A stretch of DNA of 33,143 nucleotides from Candidatus Nomurabacteria bacterium (GCA_027347985.1 DAIEQH010000004.1:1-33143); one strand, 5' to 3'. Numbered from the stretch's first letter, positions 15,067 through 23,449 are shown. Numbers and translations are program-made. The notes: generated from the sequence alone by a model not told the origin.

Positions 15067-15645
15067 CTATAAATGTGTCTCCTTTAAAGCTTTGTTGATT
15101 TGGCTTAAAATTTTTGTCCTATTTTCGGAAACTTTATACATTAATTCTTCTTCAAATGGCGACTTGATAAAGTCCTTTAATGTTTCATCGCCACCTATAT
15201 ACCCCAAGTTATTCAAAATACGCAAGACGATGATAGCCTCGATATTTCTCAGTTCTTCTTTCGTTTCAGCTTTCTCTAAGACGGACAAACCATTTAACAA
15301 ATCAAGAAATAAATCTCTGTTTGGATCTTCTCCAGCCAGCAAGCGTTTTAATAATCTTGAAATACTTGAAAAAACTTCTAAAATCTTTGGGTCCGAAAGA
15401 TTTTCTAATTTATTTGTTTTAGAAGCACTCGTAATTCTCCAAAAATCTTTCCCTTTTACAAAATCAATTTTAAGATATGAAAAATCTTGTAAAACAAAAC
15501 GTAACTTTGAAGATATTTTCCGCACACCTTGCGCCGAAGCATATATCATCCCTAAGTCGCGGGTAAAAATGGAATAATATTTTCCGGTCTCTCCGAAATT
15601 ATTACTTCCTAATATCAAACCCTCTGTGTGATAAATGTGATGCAT
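15067..15645 (-). CDS. recO: DNA repair protein RecO (short form)
   Basis: RecO anneals single strands and helps RecA displace SSB in the RecFOR pathway. The N-terminal OB fold is recognisable (HTEGLILGSNNFGETGKYYSIFTRDLGMIYASAQGVRK, SYLKIDFVKGKDFWRITSA), followed by helices with LLKRLLAGEDPNRDLFLDLL and LRILNNLGYIGGDE. At 192 residues it is shorter than the usual ~240, and the four-cysteine zinc knuckle of many RecO proteins is absent. Partners in the window are recA, ssb and recJ. Confidence 0.85.
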   Translation of the reverse strand: MHHIYHTEGLILGSNNFGETGKYYSIFTRDLGMIYASAQGVRKISSKLRFVLQDFSYLKIDFVKGKDFWRITSASKTNKLENLSDPKILEVFSSISRLLKRLLAGEDPNRDLFLDLLNGLSVLEKAETKEELRNIEAIIVLRILNNLGYIGGDETLKDFIKSPFEEELMYKVSENRTKILSQINKALKETHL

Positions 15646-15651
15646 ATATTA

Positions 15652-16212
15652 CTAAAACATTTTTTCCAAAGACTCCAAGAGTTGTGGCAATTGTGTACAA
15701 CCCTCCCAACCACTCAAATGTCCACCATTTGGTATGGAAATTAAACCACAAGAAAGTTTCTCTGCTAAATATTCTGCATTAGAAAACGGAACATTCATAT
15801 CATTATCTCCGTGAACTACAGCAAAATGGTTACAAACATTTTTAATCTTTTCAAAATTAAAAGGTGTGTTCAAAAATTTATCTACTAATTCATAACCATC
15901 TTTCTTTATTTCAAAAGCTGGTCCAGAGACAAGGATCGCTCCTCCAATTTTCTGACTTTTATCTAAACTTTCTAAATATCGCAAAATAGCTGGACTTCCT
16001 AAAGAGTGCCCAACTAAAAATATCTCTTTTGTTGGTTTTTCTACGGCATTTTTTATAGTCTGTATCCATTCTTCTTTTATGGGAGCTTCTGGACTAGGCA
16101 TTGGCAAAGCACATGCATAAATATCTTTTTTATTTAATTCCCCCATAAGCCAAGGCCTCCATCCCCCATTTGGCTTCCCTTCAAACCCATGTATCATAAA
16201 TACTTTTTTCAT
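15652..16212 (-). CDS. Alpha/beta hydrolase of the RBBP9/YdeN family
   Basis: A 186-residue serine hydrolase. The early strand MKKVFMIHGFEGKPNGGW gives the oxyanion HGF turn; the nucleophile elbow is GHSLG (Ser70); the acid is in VHGDNDMNVPF; the His is in PNGGHLSG. This matches the small RBBP9/YdeN group, whose natural substrates are largely unknown. It sits 6 nt from recO on the same strand. Confidence 0.88.
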   Translation of the reverse strand: MKKVFMIHGFEGKPNGGWRPWLMGELNKKDIYACALPMPSPEAPIKEEWIQTIKNAVEKPTKEIFLVGHSLGSPAILRYLESLDKSQKIGGAILVSGPAFEIKKDGYELVDKFLNTPFNFEKIKNVCNHFAVVHGDNDMNVPFSNAEYLAEKLSCGLISIPNGGHLSGWEGCTQLPQLLESLEKMF

Positions 16213-16252
16213 AATTAAATTTTATCACATTTACTAGCTCAAAAAAACATTA

Positions 16253-16288
16253 CTTAACACTTTTAGACGATAGGATAAATATGTTAAG
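16253..16288. repeat. Repeat flanking PaaX/Cas2-like gene 1, downstream copy
   Basis: Terminal arms CTTAACA (16253-16259) / TGTTAAG (16282-16288). It shares 22 identical bases (from TAACACTTTT through GACGATAGGAT) with the copy at 16781-16812, in the same orientation. It sits 5 nt beyond the stop codon of the gene. Confidence 0.88.
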
Positions 16289-16292
16289 AGAA

Positions 16293-16763
16293 TTATTGTT
16301 TTTTTCTAAGATTATACACCTTAACACCATCATTAACTTTTAAATATTTCAGTCTTTCAATAAATTCCTTCGGCAAGGGGCCAGAACCGATCCAGACACT
16401 CTTTTGAACCATTTCAAAATCCCATTCTTTTATTTGATTCCTGATCCATGTTCTGACTTTCCTCTTTGTTTCTGGTATATCAAATATTATGAGAACCTTG
16501 TTGTCTTTCAATGGTTTCCGTTCCACTTTTCTATATGGGTTTTGAAAAAATATCTTCCCTTTTTGAGAAAGACAAAGGGTGTCATTTTTATCTTCTAAAA
16601 TTCCGCGTTTCTTTAACCTATATATGTTTTGATAATATGCATTTTGAGAAATTTTACGCTTTTTCTGTATTCGCTCCCATAAAATCTTTTTCCTTATGGA
16701 AGTGGAACGACAAGAAAGAAGAAAAGCAATTAATTCATCGGTAAAAGTTGTTTCGTAATACAT
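16293..16763 (-). CDS. PaaX/Cas2-like winged-helix protein, locus 1
   Basis: A 156-residue protein with an N-terminal winged-helix-like part (ISQNAYYQNIYRLKKRGILED) and a C-terminal ferredoxin-like Cas2 fold. The fold shows in strand KVLIIFDIPETKRKVR, whose Asp95 is the position of the Cas2 catalytic Asp, and in FEMVQKSVWIGSGPLPKEF (residues 117-134), matching the Cas2/PaaX Q-x-S-V strand. Such proteins are often annotated as Cas2 or PaaX-family regulators. No cas1, other cas gene or CRISPR array is present. The gene is bracketed by two copies of a private repeat. Its paralogue at 24564-25046 has the same layout with a different palindrome. Function is unknown: autoregulated DNA-binding protein or mobility protein are both possible. 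Confidence 0.8.
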   Translation of the reverse strand: MYYETTFTDELIAFLLSCRSTSIRKKILWERIQKKRKISQNAYYQNIYRLKKRGILEDKNDTLCLSQKGKIFFQNPYRKVERKPLKDNKVLIIFDIPETKRKVRTWIRNQIKEWDFEMVQKSVWIGSGPLPKEFIERLKYLKVNDGVKVYNLRKKQ

Positions 16764-16780
16764 CTTAATATTATACTACA

Positions 16781-16812
16781 TAACACTTTTAGACGATAGG
16801 ATGAAAGTGTTA
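16781..16812. repeat. Repeat flanking PaaX/Cas2-like gene 1, upstream copy
   Basis: Perfect 9-bp arms TAACACTTT (16781-16789) / AAAGTGTTA (16804-16812) around a 14-nt centre containing GACGATAGG. It lies between the MBL gene end (16832) and the start of the PaaX/Cas2-like gene (16763), where it could also act as an operator. Confidence 0.88.
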
Positions 16813-16831
16813 AGAATGATAAAAAATCATA

Positions 16832-17446
16832 TTATTCAACTGAAAAAATACCTTCGGCTAATTTAAGAAATTGATTTTTCCTATCAATAACCCCACGTTC
16901 ATGCATTATGATAACTTTTCCTATTTTTTTAAATGTTTTTGCAAAAGCAAATGCTTCTTCTGGTCCAAAAGTATAAAAAGTTCCTACTGGTAAAAGAGCA
17001 TAATCTACTTCAAGCTTTGCCACATCTATACCTGACGGATAAAACATATCACCTGGAAAATATATTTTTTTATCGTCCACGGTAATAAGAAAACCTAGAT
17101 TTTCTTTTAAGGAGACATTTGGACCATGATCAACGTCAAAGACAGAGATAGAAACATCTTCGATTTTAATTTGATTATCTCCTTTTATTTCTATAATTTC
17201 AGACAAAAGTTTCTCTTGACCTATGGACTCATGGCATTCATGATTTATGTAAAGCTTTTTGGGAGATAATTTTTTAATTTGCTCTAATGAAAAATGGTCT
17301 CCATGAATGTGAGATACCAACATGGCATCAACTTTAATATTTTCTAATTTTTCAACCGGTGTATGACTACCAATATCCACAGCCAAACGGAAACCTTTGT
17401 CGGTTTCAAAAATAAATCCAGATTGTTCAAACTTAATGATTTTCAT
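16832..17446 (-). CDS. MBL-fold metal-dependent hydrolase (UlaG-like)
   Basis: A 204-residue single-domain metallo-beta-lactamase-fold protein. The metal motif is SHIHGDHFS (HxHxDH), with further ligands in FDVDHGP, the Asp in FPGDMFYP and the His in MHERG. It lacks the RNase J/Z accessory domains and resembles the UlaG-like / Lactamase_B_3 group. The substrate is unknown. It lies 5 nt after the HD-domain gene on the same strand. Confidence 0.88.
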   Translation of the reverse strand: MKIIKFEQSGFIFETDKGFRLAVDIGSHTPVEKLENIKVDAMLVSHIHGDHFSLEQIKKLSPKKLYINHECHESIGQEKLLSEIIEIKGDNQIKIEDVSISVFDVDHGPNVSLKENLGFLITVDDKKIYFPGDMFYPSGIDVAKLEVDYALLPVGTFYTFGPEEAFAFAKTFKKIGKVIIMHERGVIDRKNQFLKLAEGIFSVE

Positions 17447-17451
17447 TTGTT

Positions 17452-18012
17452 TTATTCCGACAAACCTTTTAGCATTTGAAGAATTACTTCATACTGAGGA
17501 GTAATCTCTTTTTTTGCTATATCAAGGCTAAGAGCATTCCATTTCTCATTAGCTTTTTCATTTAATAAAGCAACTAGATCTTTAAAAGGCATGTCTCTCA
17601 AATACCTCATAGCAAAAGAAAAACCTTTAATTGAAATAAATCTATAACAGTCTGCATTACAACAAATTTCAGATTCTAAGGAATAAAATTTATCAACACC
17701 ATGATGTTCTATCACACAATGCCGAATGTTTTCCTTTTCTTCTTCAGATAAAGAAAAATTATTTAATAGATCATTAGTTTTTTCAAGAGACATTAAAACA
17801 TGCTCTTTAGGACGATTTTCTCTCAATGCTTGCCCAATCAGACAATCCATAAGTAATGTTCCTGCTTCTACAATATCAACATCTGCACCCAATTCTTTAG
17901 CAAGCCTCTTACCTGTCTCGGTAGCTAAGTCAACGTGTAACTTTACAGGCATATTCGTTTTTTCCACTTCTGAATATGCTAATTTTCGTGCTTCTATTAT
18001 AAAATCTTCCAT
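17452..18012 (-). CDS. HD-domain family protein with HD replaced by MD
   Basis: A 186-residue all-helical protein with the pattern of small HD-domain phosphohydrolases: KLHVDLATETGKRLAKELGADVDIVEAGTLLMD, then HVLMSLEKTNDLL, then EEEKENIRHCVIEHH. In the family the third helix ends in LLHDI; here it reads LLMDCL, so the first residue of the defining HD pair is Met. The other histidines remain. Metal binding may therefore be weakened or altered. It lies directly downstream of ileS (5 nt) and upstream of the MBL gene, suggesting co-transcription. Confidence 0.75.
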   Translation of the reverse strand: MEDFIIEARKLAYSEVEKTNMPVKLHVDLATETGKRLAKELGADVDIVEAGTLLMDCLIGQALRENRPKEHVLMSLEKTNDLLNNFSLSEEEKENIRHCVIEHHGVDKFYSLESEICCNADCYRFISIKGFSFAMRYLRDMPFKDLVALLNEKANEKWNALSLDIAKKEITPQYEVILQMLKGLSE

Positions 18013-18016
18013 AGTT

Positions 18017-21000
18017 TTATTTTACTATTTTTATTTTAAAAACCAAATCATCTATTTTTATAGTTTCTCCTTCATTTGATTTAAAATCTACTTTTGAGGC
18101 AAGAATTACCTTTAGCAAATCACTTTCAAATTTTTGGATTAAGTTTTTACCTTCATCACTCGTTTCAACAGTAAGAGAAATGACGTCGCTAGGTGTGAGT
18201 CCCATCTTTTTACGCATATCTTGTATTCCACGTACTAGCTCACGATAATATCCTTCCTGTTTTAATTCTTCCGTAATACTGACATCTAGCAAAACTTCAT
18301 TCTCAATTTTTTCATCGAAAATTACTTCTTTAACATTTAATTCGTCTTTAATTAATTCCAGATATTCGTTTGATAATTTTTCACCTACTTTTATTTTAAG
18401 TGAAGCAAGTGGCTGACGGACTTTTATTCCGGCTTTTTGGCGAGCATCTAATCCGAGAGTGACAATTCCTCTGACAGTCTCCATGTCTTCAATAATTTTC
18501 TCATTCCCAAAGCTGGGTTTTAAAAATTCCCCAAAACCCAGCTTTTGCCAAAACCCTGTTTTCTTATATTCCGGCCAACTTTCTAAATGTACACTTTCTA
18601 AATCATTTTCATTTTTTAATTTTAACCAAATATCTTCAGCAGAAAGCGGAGCAAATGGCGCCATGACTTTCGCTAGAGTTTTTAAAACATAATACAAAGT
18701 TTGTCTTGCCCCGTTCCCCTTGGCAGAGTTTACTGCCTCATCTTTTATTCTGTCTCGTGAACGACGTAAATACCACGTAGAAAGGTCTCCAATAAAATCT
18801 CTTATTGCTCTCGTTGGCTCAAGTAATTTATAGTTATCAAGATTTTTTGTTGTAAGGTCTATCAATTCGTCCAAGCGAGCTAAAATCCATTGGTCGAGGA
18901 TATTAAGGTCGGACCTTTTTGAAGATTCAAGTTCCGACCTTTCTAAATCTTTATCTCTATAGAGTTCATAAAATGCTAAGACATTATAAAGTAAACCGAA
19001 AACTTGTCTGTGAAGTTCCATTACTGTTTTCTCATCAAAATTTTTAGATTCACCTGGCTGATTGATTGAGTACATCCAAAGTCTTAAAGTATCCACGCCG
19101 TATTTATCCATAGCCATCCATGGGTCAACAATATTATCTAAAGATTTGGACATTTTTTTACCTTTAGCATCAAGCAAGTGTCCTAGACATATAACGTTTT
19201 TATAGGCTTTACCACGCCCCATAAGCACTCCAACGGCGTGTAATGTGTAAAACCAACCACGAGTCTGGTCAATGGCCTCAGAGATGAAATCTGCGGGATA
19301 ACCTTTTCCTTCTACCCATTCTTTATTCTCAAAAGGATAGTGGTCTTGTGCGAAAGGCATAGCTCCAGAATCAAACCAAACATCCATGACTTCTTTCGTA
19401 CGAATTAAATTACCACCACATTTACAAACAAGATTCAAATCATCTACATAAGGTCTGTGTAAGTCTAACTCAAAATCATCATTGTGTGGAATGGGTACGA
19501 AATCTAATTCTTTTATCTCAGCATTTTTAAACATTCTTATATCATTTTCCAAATGATATATTGTTTCAGTATCATTAAGTCCTTTTGCCCCAGCGAAAAG
19601 AACTCTAGCTGGTCCTTCATGAGTAACAATTAAAATATTTTTATCTTTATATTTTTTTTCTATATCATATATAAAATCTGTAACTCTAAGTTTCAAATCT
19701 TTATGAGATTCTCCTCCCTCGGGTTTATGAAAATAACCATGTCCTCCTTTTTCACGAACTTCCCAATAATCAGTCCACGTTTTTCCATCAAAAACACCAG
19801 CACACAATTCCCAAAGCCTTTTATCAAAAACAAGACTATCATTAGACAAGTCTAATTCTTTTTTAACAATTTCCGCTGTTTCCTTCGTCCTAAAAAAATC
19901 CGATGCAATAATAAAATCGATTTTTTTATCTTTTAATATAGGGATAGCGTTTAAAACTTGTTTCTTTCCTTCTTCTGTTAGATGATCTTCGTCTTCAATC
20001 TTCGAACATATTTTACTCGTCAGATTACTTTCTGCACCGCCATGTCTCATTACAAAATATTTATTACCAGATTTTTTAGTTTTTTCTTTTATCTCTTCTA
20101 CGCTTCCAAGCACATCAACTTTTTTACAAACATCACAAACCCAGACAGGAAGCGGTGTTCCCCAATATCGCTCTCGTGAAATCGCCCAATCTTTTATATC
20201 TTTCAACCATTCGCCAAATCGTCCATCACGGATATGTATTGGTTCCCAATTTATATCTTTATTCTCCTCAATCATTTTTTCTTTAATTCTTGAGTCGGAC
20301 ATTTGTATATACCAAGAGTCACGAGCATAATAAATGAGAGCGGTATGACAACGCCAACAATGTGGATATGAGTGTTCGTATCTTTCCTTTTTAAATAAAA
20401 GTGGACCAGTAGAACGATTTGCTAAATCTTTTATAATATCTACGGCAACCTCTTCGTCTCTCACAAACCTGCCTTCTAAAAATCCTGTCCCCACTAAAAA
20501 TTTACCATCAAGACCGACAAGGTGATGTTTCGGTAAACCAATCTTTGTTCCCAATACGAAGTCATCTTGTCCATACATGACAGCAGTGTGCACTACTCCT
20601 GTACCGTCTTCTGTCGTCACAAAATCCGCAGGATAAACTTTATATGCTTTATCCATTTTATCTTTTTCTTTTCCTGAAATAGTATCTTTCAAAAATGGAT
20701 ATAGTGGTTCATATTCTAAACCGATTAAGTCTTTACCTTTTATGTTGTCATGAACTATCTCAATTTCTTTGCCTTCAAAAACACTTTTAATTCTGTCTTT
20801 TGCAACTATATAAAGTTCGGGTATGCCAACAATTCGTAATGCTGTATAAAAAATATCTTTTCCTACAGCAAGTGCAATATTTCCAGGAAGCGTCCAAGGT
20901 GTCGTTGTCCAAGCTAAAATATAAGCACTATCTTTCGTAATTTTTCCTTCTCCAAATGGTTGTCCTGACTTAAGATGAAATTTTACATACACAGATAAAT

Positions 21001-21604
21001 CTTTTATATCTTCATAACCTTGAGCAAGCTCATGTGAAGAGAGAACTGTTCCACAGCGAGGACACCAAGGAACAACTTTATAATCTTTATAAAGTAATTT
21101 CTGTTCATTAACTTTTTTCAAAATGTTCCAGACAGATTCAATATAAGTATTGTGGTAAGTAACATAAGCATTTTCTTGGTCAGCCCAGTAACCTATTCGA
21201 TTAGTAAAATTTTTCCACAATCCAATATATTCCCAGACACTCTCTTTACATTCTTGATTAAATTTTGCAATACCATATTTTTCAATAGCAATTTTTGAAT
21301 CAAGTCCAAGTTTTTTTTCTACTTGAAGTTCTACGGGCAAACCATGCGTATCCCATCCGCCTTTTCTACGTACATGATACCCTTGCATTGTCTTATACCT
21401 AGGAATAGCGTCTTTAAATGCTCTCGCCTCAAGGTGATGAATACCTGGTTTACCATTGGCTGTAGGAGGACCTTCATAAAAAACAAACTCTTTTTTGCCC
21501 TTCGTTTGACTCAGGGTCTTCGAAAAAATGTTATTTTTCTTCCAAAATTGCAAAACCGCTTCTTCGCGTAAAGCAGATTCTGATTTACCATTATTAGTAT
21601 CCAT
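18017..21604 (-). CDS. ileS: Isoleucyl-tRNA synthetase with an embedded histidine-phosphatase domain
   Basis: IleRS charges tRNA-Ile and edits mischarged Val. The 1195-residue protein has the HIGH-region equivalent PPTANGKPGIHHLEARAFKD, zinc/Trp motif VPWCPRCGT, CP1 editing signatures (WTTTPWTLPGN, DGTGVVHTAVMYGQDDF), YWGTPLPVWVC, DVWFDSGAMPFAQ and KKMSKSLDN (about residue 816). Between GSVEEIKE and DLHRPYVD, about residues 515-700, is an extra domain with all histidine-phosphatase hallmarks: RHGGAES (R520, H521), ASDFFRTKETAE, LWELCAGVFDGK, PEGGES and VTHEGPA (H662). The frame is unbroken. Two 37-nt palindromes (18509-18545, 18905-18941) are also in frame. The synthetase call is certain; the extra domain's role is unknown. 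Confidence 0.96.
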   Translation of the reverse strand: MDTNNGKSESALREEAVLQFWKKNNIFSKTLSQTKGKKEFVFYEGPPTANGKPGIHHLEARAFKDAIPRYKTMQGYHVRRKGGWDTHGLPVELQVEKKLGLDSKIAIEKYGIAKFNQECKESVWEYIGLWKNFTNRIGYWADQENAYVTYHNTYIESVWNILKKVNEQKLLYKDYKVVPWCPRCGTVLSSHELAQGYEDIKDLSVYVKFHLKSGQPFGEGKITKDSAYILAWTTTPWTLPGNIALAVGKDIFYTALRIVGIPELYIVAKDRIKSVFEGKEIEIVHDNIKGKDLIGLEYEPLYPFLKDTISGKEKDKMDKAYKVYPADFVTTEDGTGVVHTAVMYGQDDFVLGTKIGLPKHHLVGLDGKFLVGTGFLEGRFVRDEEVAVDIIKDLANRSTGPLLFKKERYEHSYPHCWRCHTALIYYARDSWYIQMSDSRIKEKMIEENKDINWEPIHIRDGRFGEWLKDIKDWAISRERYWGTPLPVWVCDVCKKVDVLGSVEEIKEKTKKSGNKYFVMRHGGAESNLTSKICSKIEDEDHLTEEGKKQVLNAIPILKDKKIDFIIASDFFRTKETAEIVKKELDLSNDSLVFDKRLWELCAGVFDGKTWTDYWEVREKGGHGYFHKPEGGESHKDLKLRVTDFIYDIEKKYKDKNILIVTHEGPARVLFAGAKGLNDTETIYHLENDIRMFKNAEIKELDFVPIPHNDDFELDLHRPYVDDLNLVCKCGGNLIRTKEVMDVWFDSGAMPFAQDHYPFENKEWVEGKGYPADFISEAIDQTRGWFYTLHAVGVLMGRGKAYKNVICLGHLLDAKGKKMSKSLDNIVDPWMAMDKYGVDTLRLWMYSINQPGESKNFDEKTVMELHRQVFGLLYNVLAFYELYRDKDLERSELESSKRSDLNILDQWILARLDELIDLTTKNLDNYKLLEPTRAIRDFIGDLSTWYLRRSRDRIKDEAVNSAKGNGARQTLYYVLKTLAKVMAPFAPLSAEDIWLKLKNENDLESVHLESWPEYKKTGFWQKLGFGEFLKPSFGNEKIIEDMETVRGIVTLGLDARQKAGIKVRQPLASLKIKVGEKLSNEYLELIKDELNVKEVIFDEKIENEVLLDVSITEELKQEGYYRELVRGIQDMRKKMGLTPSDVISLTVETSDEGKNLIQKFESDLLKVILASKVDFKSNEGETIKIDDLVFKIKIVK
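18509..18545. repeat. 37-nt in-frame palindrome in ileS (copy P1)
   Basis: Arms AAAGCTGGGTTTT (18509-18521) and AAAACCCAGCTTT (18533-18545) pair perfectly around an 11-nt loop. On the coding strand it gives KLGFGEFLKPSF. Same 13-11-13 architecture and same reading frame as P3 and P4 in argS. Confidence 0.92.
18905..18941. repeat. 37-nt in-frame palindrome in ileS (copy P2)
   Basis: Arms AAGGTCGGACCTT (18905-18917) and AAGTTCCGACCTT (18929-18941) pair in 12 of 13 positions around an 11-nt loop. It encodes RSELESSKRSDL in the linker before the anticodon-binding domain. The size is that of P1, P3 and P4, but the arm sequence differs. Confidence 0.85.
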
Positions 21605-21636
21605 AAGTAGATATTAACAGAAAAAATGTTTTTTTT

Positions 21637-23445
21637 CTACATCCTTTCTGGAACTTTTATGCCTAGAAGATAAAGTCCATTTTTCATAACCAGAGAAAAG
21701 GCCAAGGTTAGAGATATTTTGTATGGCGACATCAAATCGTCTTTATCTATTATTTTGGTATTGCCATAATAAGTATTGAAGGCACGAGCGATTTCTATTA
21801 AATAATTTGCAATATAATGAGGTTCGAATTCTTTTGCAGACCTGTATACGATTTCGGGAAATCTGTATAATAATTTTTCTATATCACCTAGTGGGAAAAC
21901 ACCAGAATAAAAGCCGGGCTTTTTAAAATCTTCAAAGCCCGGCTTTGAAAATAAAAATCCAGGTAAAACATTTTCTAATTTTGCTTTTTCTAAAATAGAA
22001 TTTGCGCGTGCATATGAATATTGTAAATAAGGACCAGAGTCTCCTTCAAAGGAAATGGATTTTTCAAAATCATAAATGATATTCCCTCCAATATTTTGCT
22101 TCAAAATAGAATATTTTAAAGCAGCAACACCAACTTCTCTACTTATTTGTTTCTTTTCTTCATCGCTAAAATCTCTATCTTTTATTTTCTCTAAAATTTC
22201 ATCACAAGATTCTAGAATTAAAGATTCTCCAGTGATGACATTCCCCTTTCGAGAAGACATCTTCCCTGTAGCAAGACGCATCATACCGTGGACAACGTGT
22301 CTCATTCTGGAAGCAACACTAGGGTCCATTATTTCTAGAGCTTTACTGACCACTTTCATATACTCTTCTTGTTCATTGGCGGTGATAACTATAGATAAAT
22401 CTGGATTTTCTTTTTCAAATTTTGTTTTAGTAAGCCCTAATTCTTTTGTCTCGTATGTAGGCAAACCTTTGGAATTAATAAAAACTCTGGTGTGGAGCTT
22501 CGGGTCGTATTTTTCAGCGTGGAAAACTATGGCTCCATCTGATTTTTCAAAAATCCTTCGACTATTCTCAGGACCCTCGGCTTTATTTAAATTTTCTTGA
22601 ACGATTTTTTCTCCCATAGGAGCAACGAGACTTTCAAAAAAATAATAATTGAAACTAGTGCCGAGTACTTTATAAATTTCTTCAAAAGCTTCAAGAGTTA
22701 CCCTTCTGCCCCAATCATAAATTTCATTTATCTTTTCATCACTTCTATCATAAATTTTTTGATTTATTTCATCTATTTGTTTTTTAATTTCAATACTTGC
22801 TTCATATGCGGTCGCTCCTTCGGTATAACATTCTCCTATCCAAGTAGCTAAATCAGGTGCTGATTCTCTAGAAGACATCTTTTTTTCTAAAATACCATCA
22901 GATTGTAACCATTCCATGCCATAAATCGCTTTTGCCACGTGAGGACCGACATCTCCTTGATAATTAGCTCGTACGGTCTTCGCACCAGAATGTTCCACAA
23001 TACGAGAAATGGATTCCCCTATCGTGTTACTCATCAAATGCCCAATATGAAAAGGTTTAAAAGGGTTCGGCTGGGTATATTCCACCATTACTTTTTTGCC
23101 AGTAAAAATATTATTCTGTCCAAAATTTTTATTTTCCAAAATTTCTTTTATGGAGTTAATAAAAAATTCCTGCGATAAATAGAAATTAATAAAACCATTT
23201 TTCGTTTCTATTTTTTCTAGAAAGCTGGGTTTTGGGTAATTTTTAAAACCCAGCTTTAGAGCATCCACTATTTTTTCTGCTAACTCTTTTGGATTAATTT
23301 CTAAACTTTTAGCTAAAGCCATAGCCACATTGGTAGAAAAATCTCCCATCTTTAAATCAGCAGGATGCTCAAGAGAAATATTATCAACATCAATATTGAG
23401 ATTTTCAAGAGTTTCTCTTATTAAATTTTCTATTTTTTCTTTCAT
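21637..23445 (-). CDS. argS: Arginyl-tRNA synthetase
   Basis: Class I ArgRS charges tRNA-Arg. The ~602-residue protein has the N-terminal additional domain (LEHPADLKMGDFSTNVAMALAK), the HIGH region VEYTQPNPFKPFHIGHLMSNTIG, and EYTEGATAYEAS-type and YDWGRRVT stretches. It also has MRLATGKMSSRKGNVITGESL (the KMSK-like site) and the C-terminal DALR anticodon domain ending LYLLGIKVPERM. ATG 23445 is chosen just after the mazG stop; an ATG at 23466 in the same frame would add seven residues and overlap mazG. Two in-frame 37-nt palindromes (P3 21910-21946, P4 23221-23257) add short symmetric peptides. Confidence 0.95.
   Translation of the reverse strand: MKEKIENLIRETLENLNIDVDNISLEHPADLKMGDFSTNVAMALAKSLEINPKELAEKIVDALKLGFKNYPKPSFLEKIETKNGFINFYLSQEFFINSIKEILENKNFGQNNIFTGKKVMVEYTQPNPFKPFHIGHLMSNTIGESISRIVEHSGAKTVRANYQGDVGPHVAKAIYGMEWLQSDGILEKKMSSRESAPDLATWIGECYTEGATAYEASIEIKKQIDEINQKIYDRSDEKINEIYDWGRRVTLEAFEEIYKVLGTSFNYYFFESLVAPMGEKIVQENLNKAEGPENSRRIFEKSDGAIVFHAEKYDPKLHTRVFINSKGLPTYETKELGLTKTKFEKENPDLSIVITANEQEEYMKVVSKALEIMDPSVASRMRHVVHGMMRLATGKMSSRKGNVITGESLILESCDEILEKIKDRDFSDEEKKQISREVGVAALKYSILKQNIGGNIIYDFEKSISFEGDSGPYLQYSYARANSILEKAKLENVLPGFLFSKPGFEDFKKPGFYSGVFPLGDIEKLLYRFPEIVYRSAKEFEPHYIANYLIEIARAFNTYYGNTKIIDKDDLMSPYKISLTLAFSLVMKNGLYLLGIKVPERM
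21910..21946. repeat. 37-nt in-frame palindrome in argS (copy P3)
   Basis: Perfect arms AAAGCCGGGCTTT (21910-21922) / AAAGCCCGGCTTT (21934-21946), 11-nt loop. Encodes KPGFEDFKKPGF in the loop before the DALR domain. Confidence 0.93.
23221..23257. repeat. 37-nt in-frame palindrome in argS (copy P4)
   Basis: Perfect arms AAAGCTGGGTTTT (23221-23233) / AAAACCCAGCTTT (23245-23257), 11-nt loop. The arms are identical to P1 in ileS. Encodes KLGFKNYPKPSF in the N-terminal domain. Confidence 0.93.
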
Positions 23446-23449
23446 TAAA

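Noticed and set aside
16293-16763. Calling the Cas2-like gene part of a CRISPR-Cas system
   Set aside because: There is no cas1, no effector gene and no repeat-spacer array anywhere in the window; the repeats present are paired palindromes, not regularly spaced direct repeats.
21479-21535. Possible repeat insert near the ileS start (SKTLSQTKGKKEF)
   Set aside because: The DNA has no clear inverted arms, and similar peptides are normal just before FVFYEGPPTANG in IleRS.
22076-22600. 174-residue plus-strand open frame opposite argS
   Set aside because: It lies wholly opposite a conserved synthetase; its Ser/Phe-rich composition is that of an antisense shadow.
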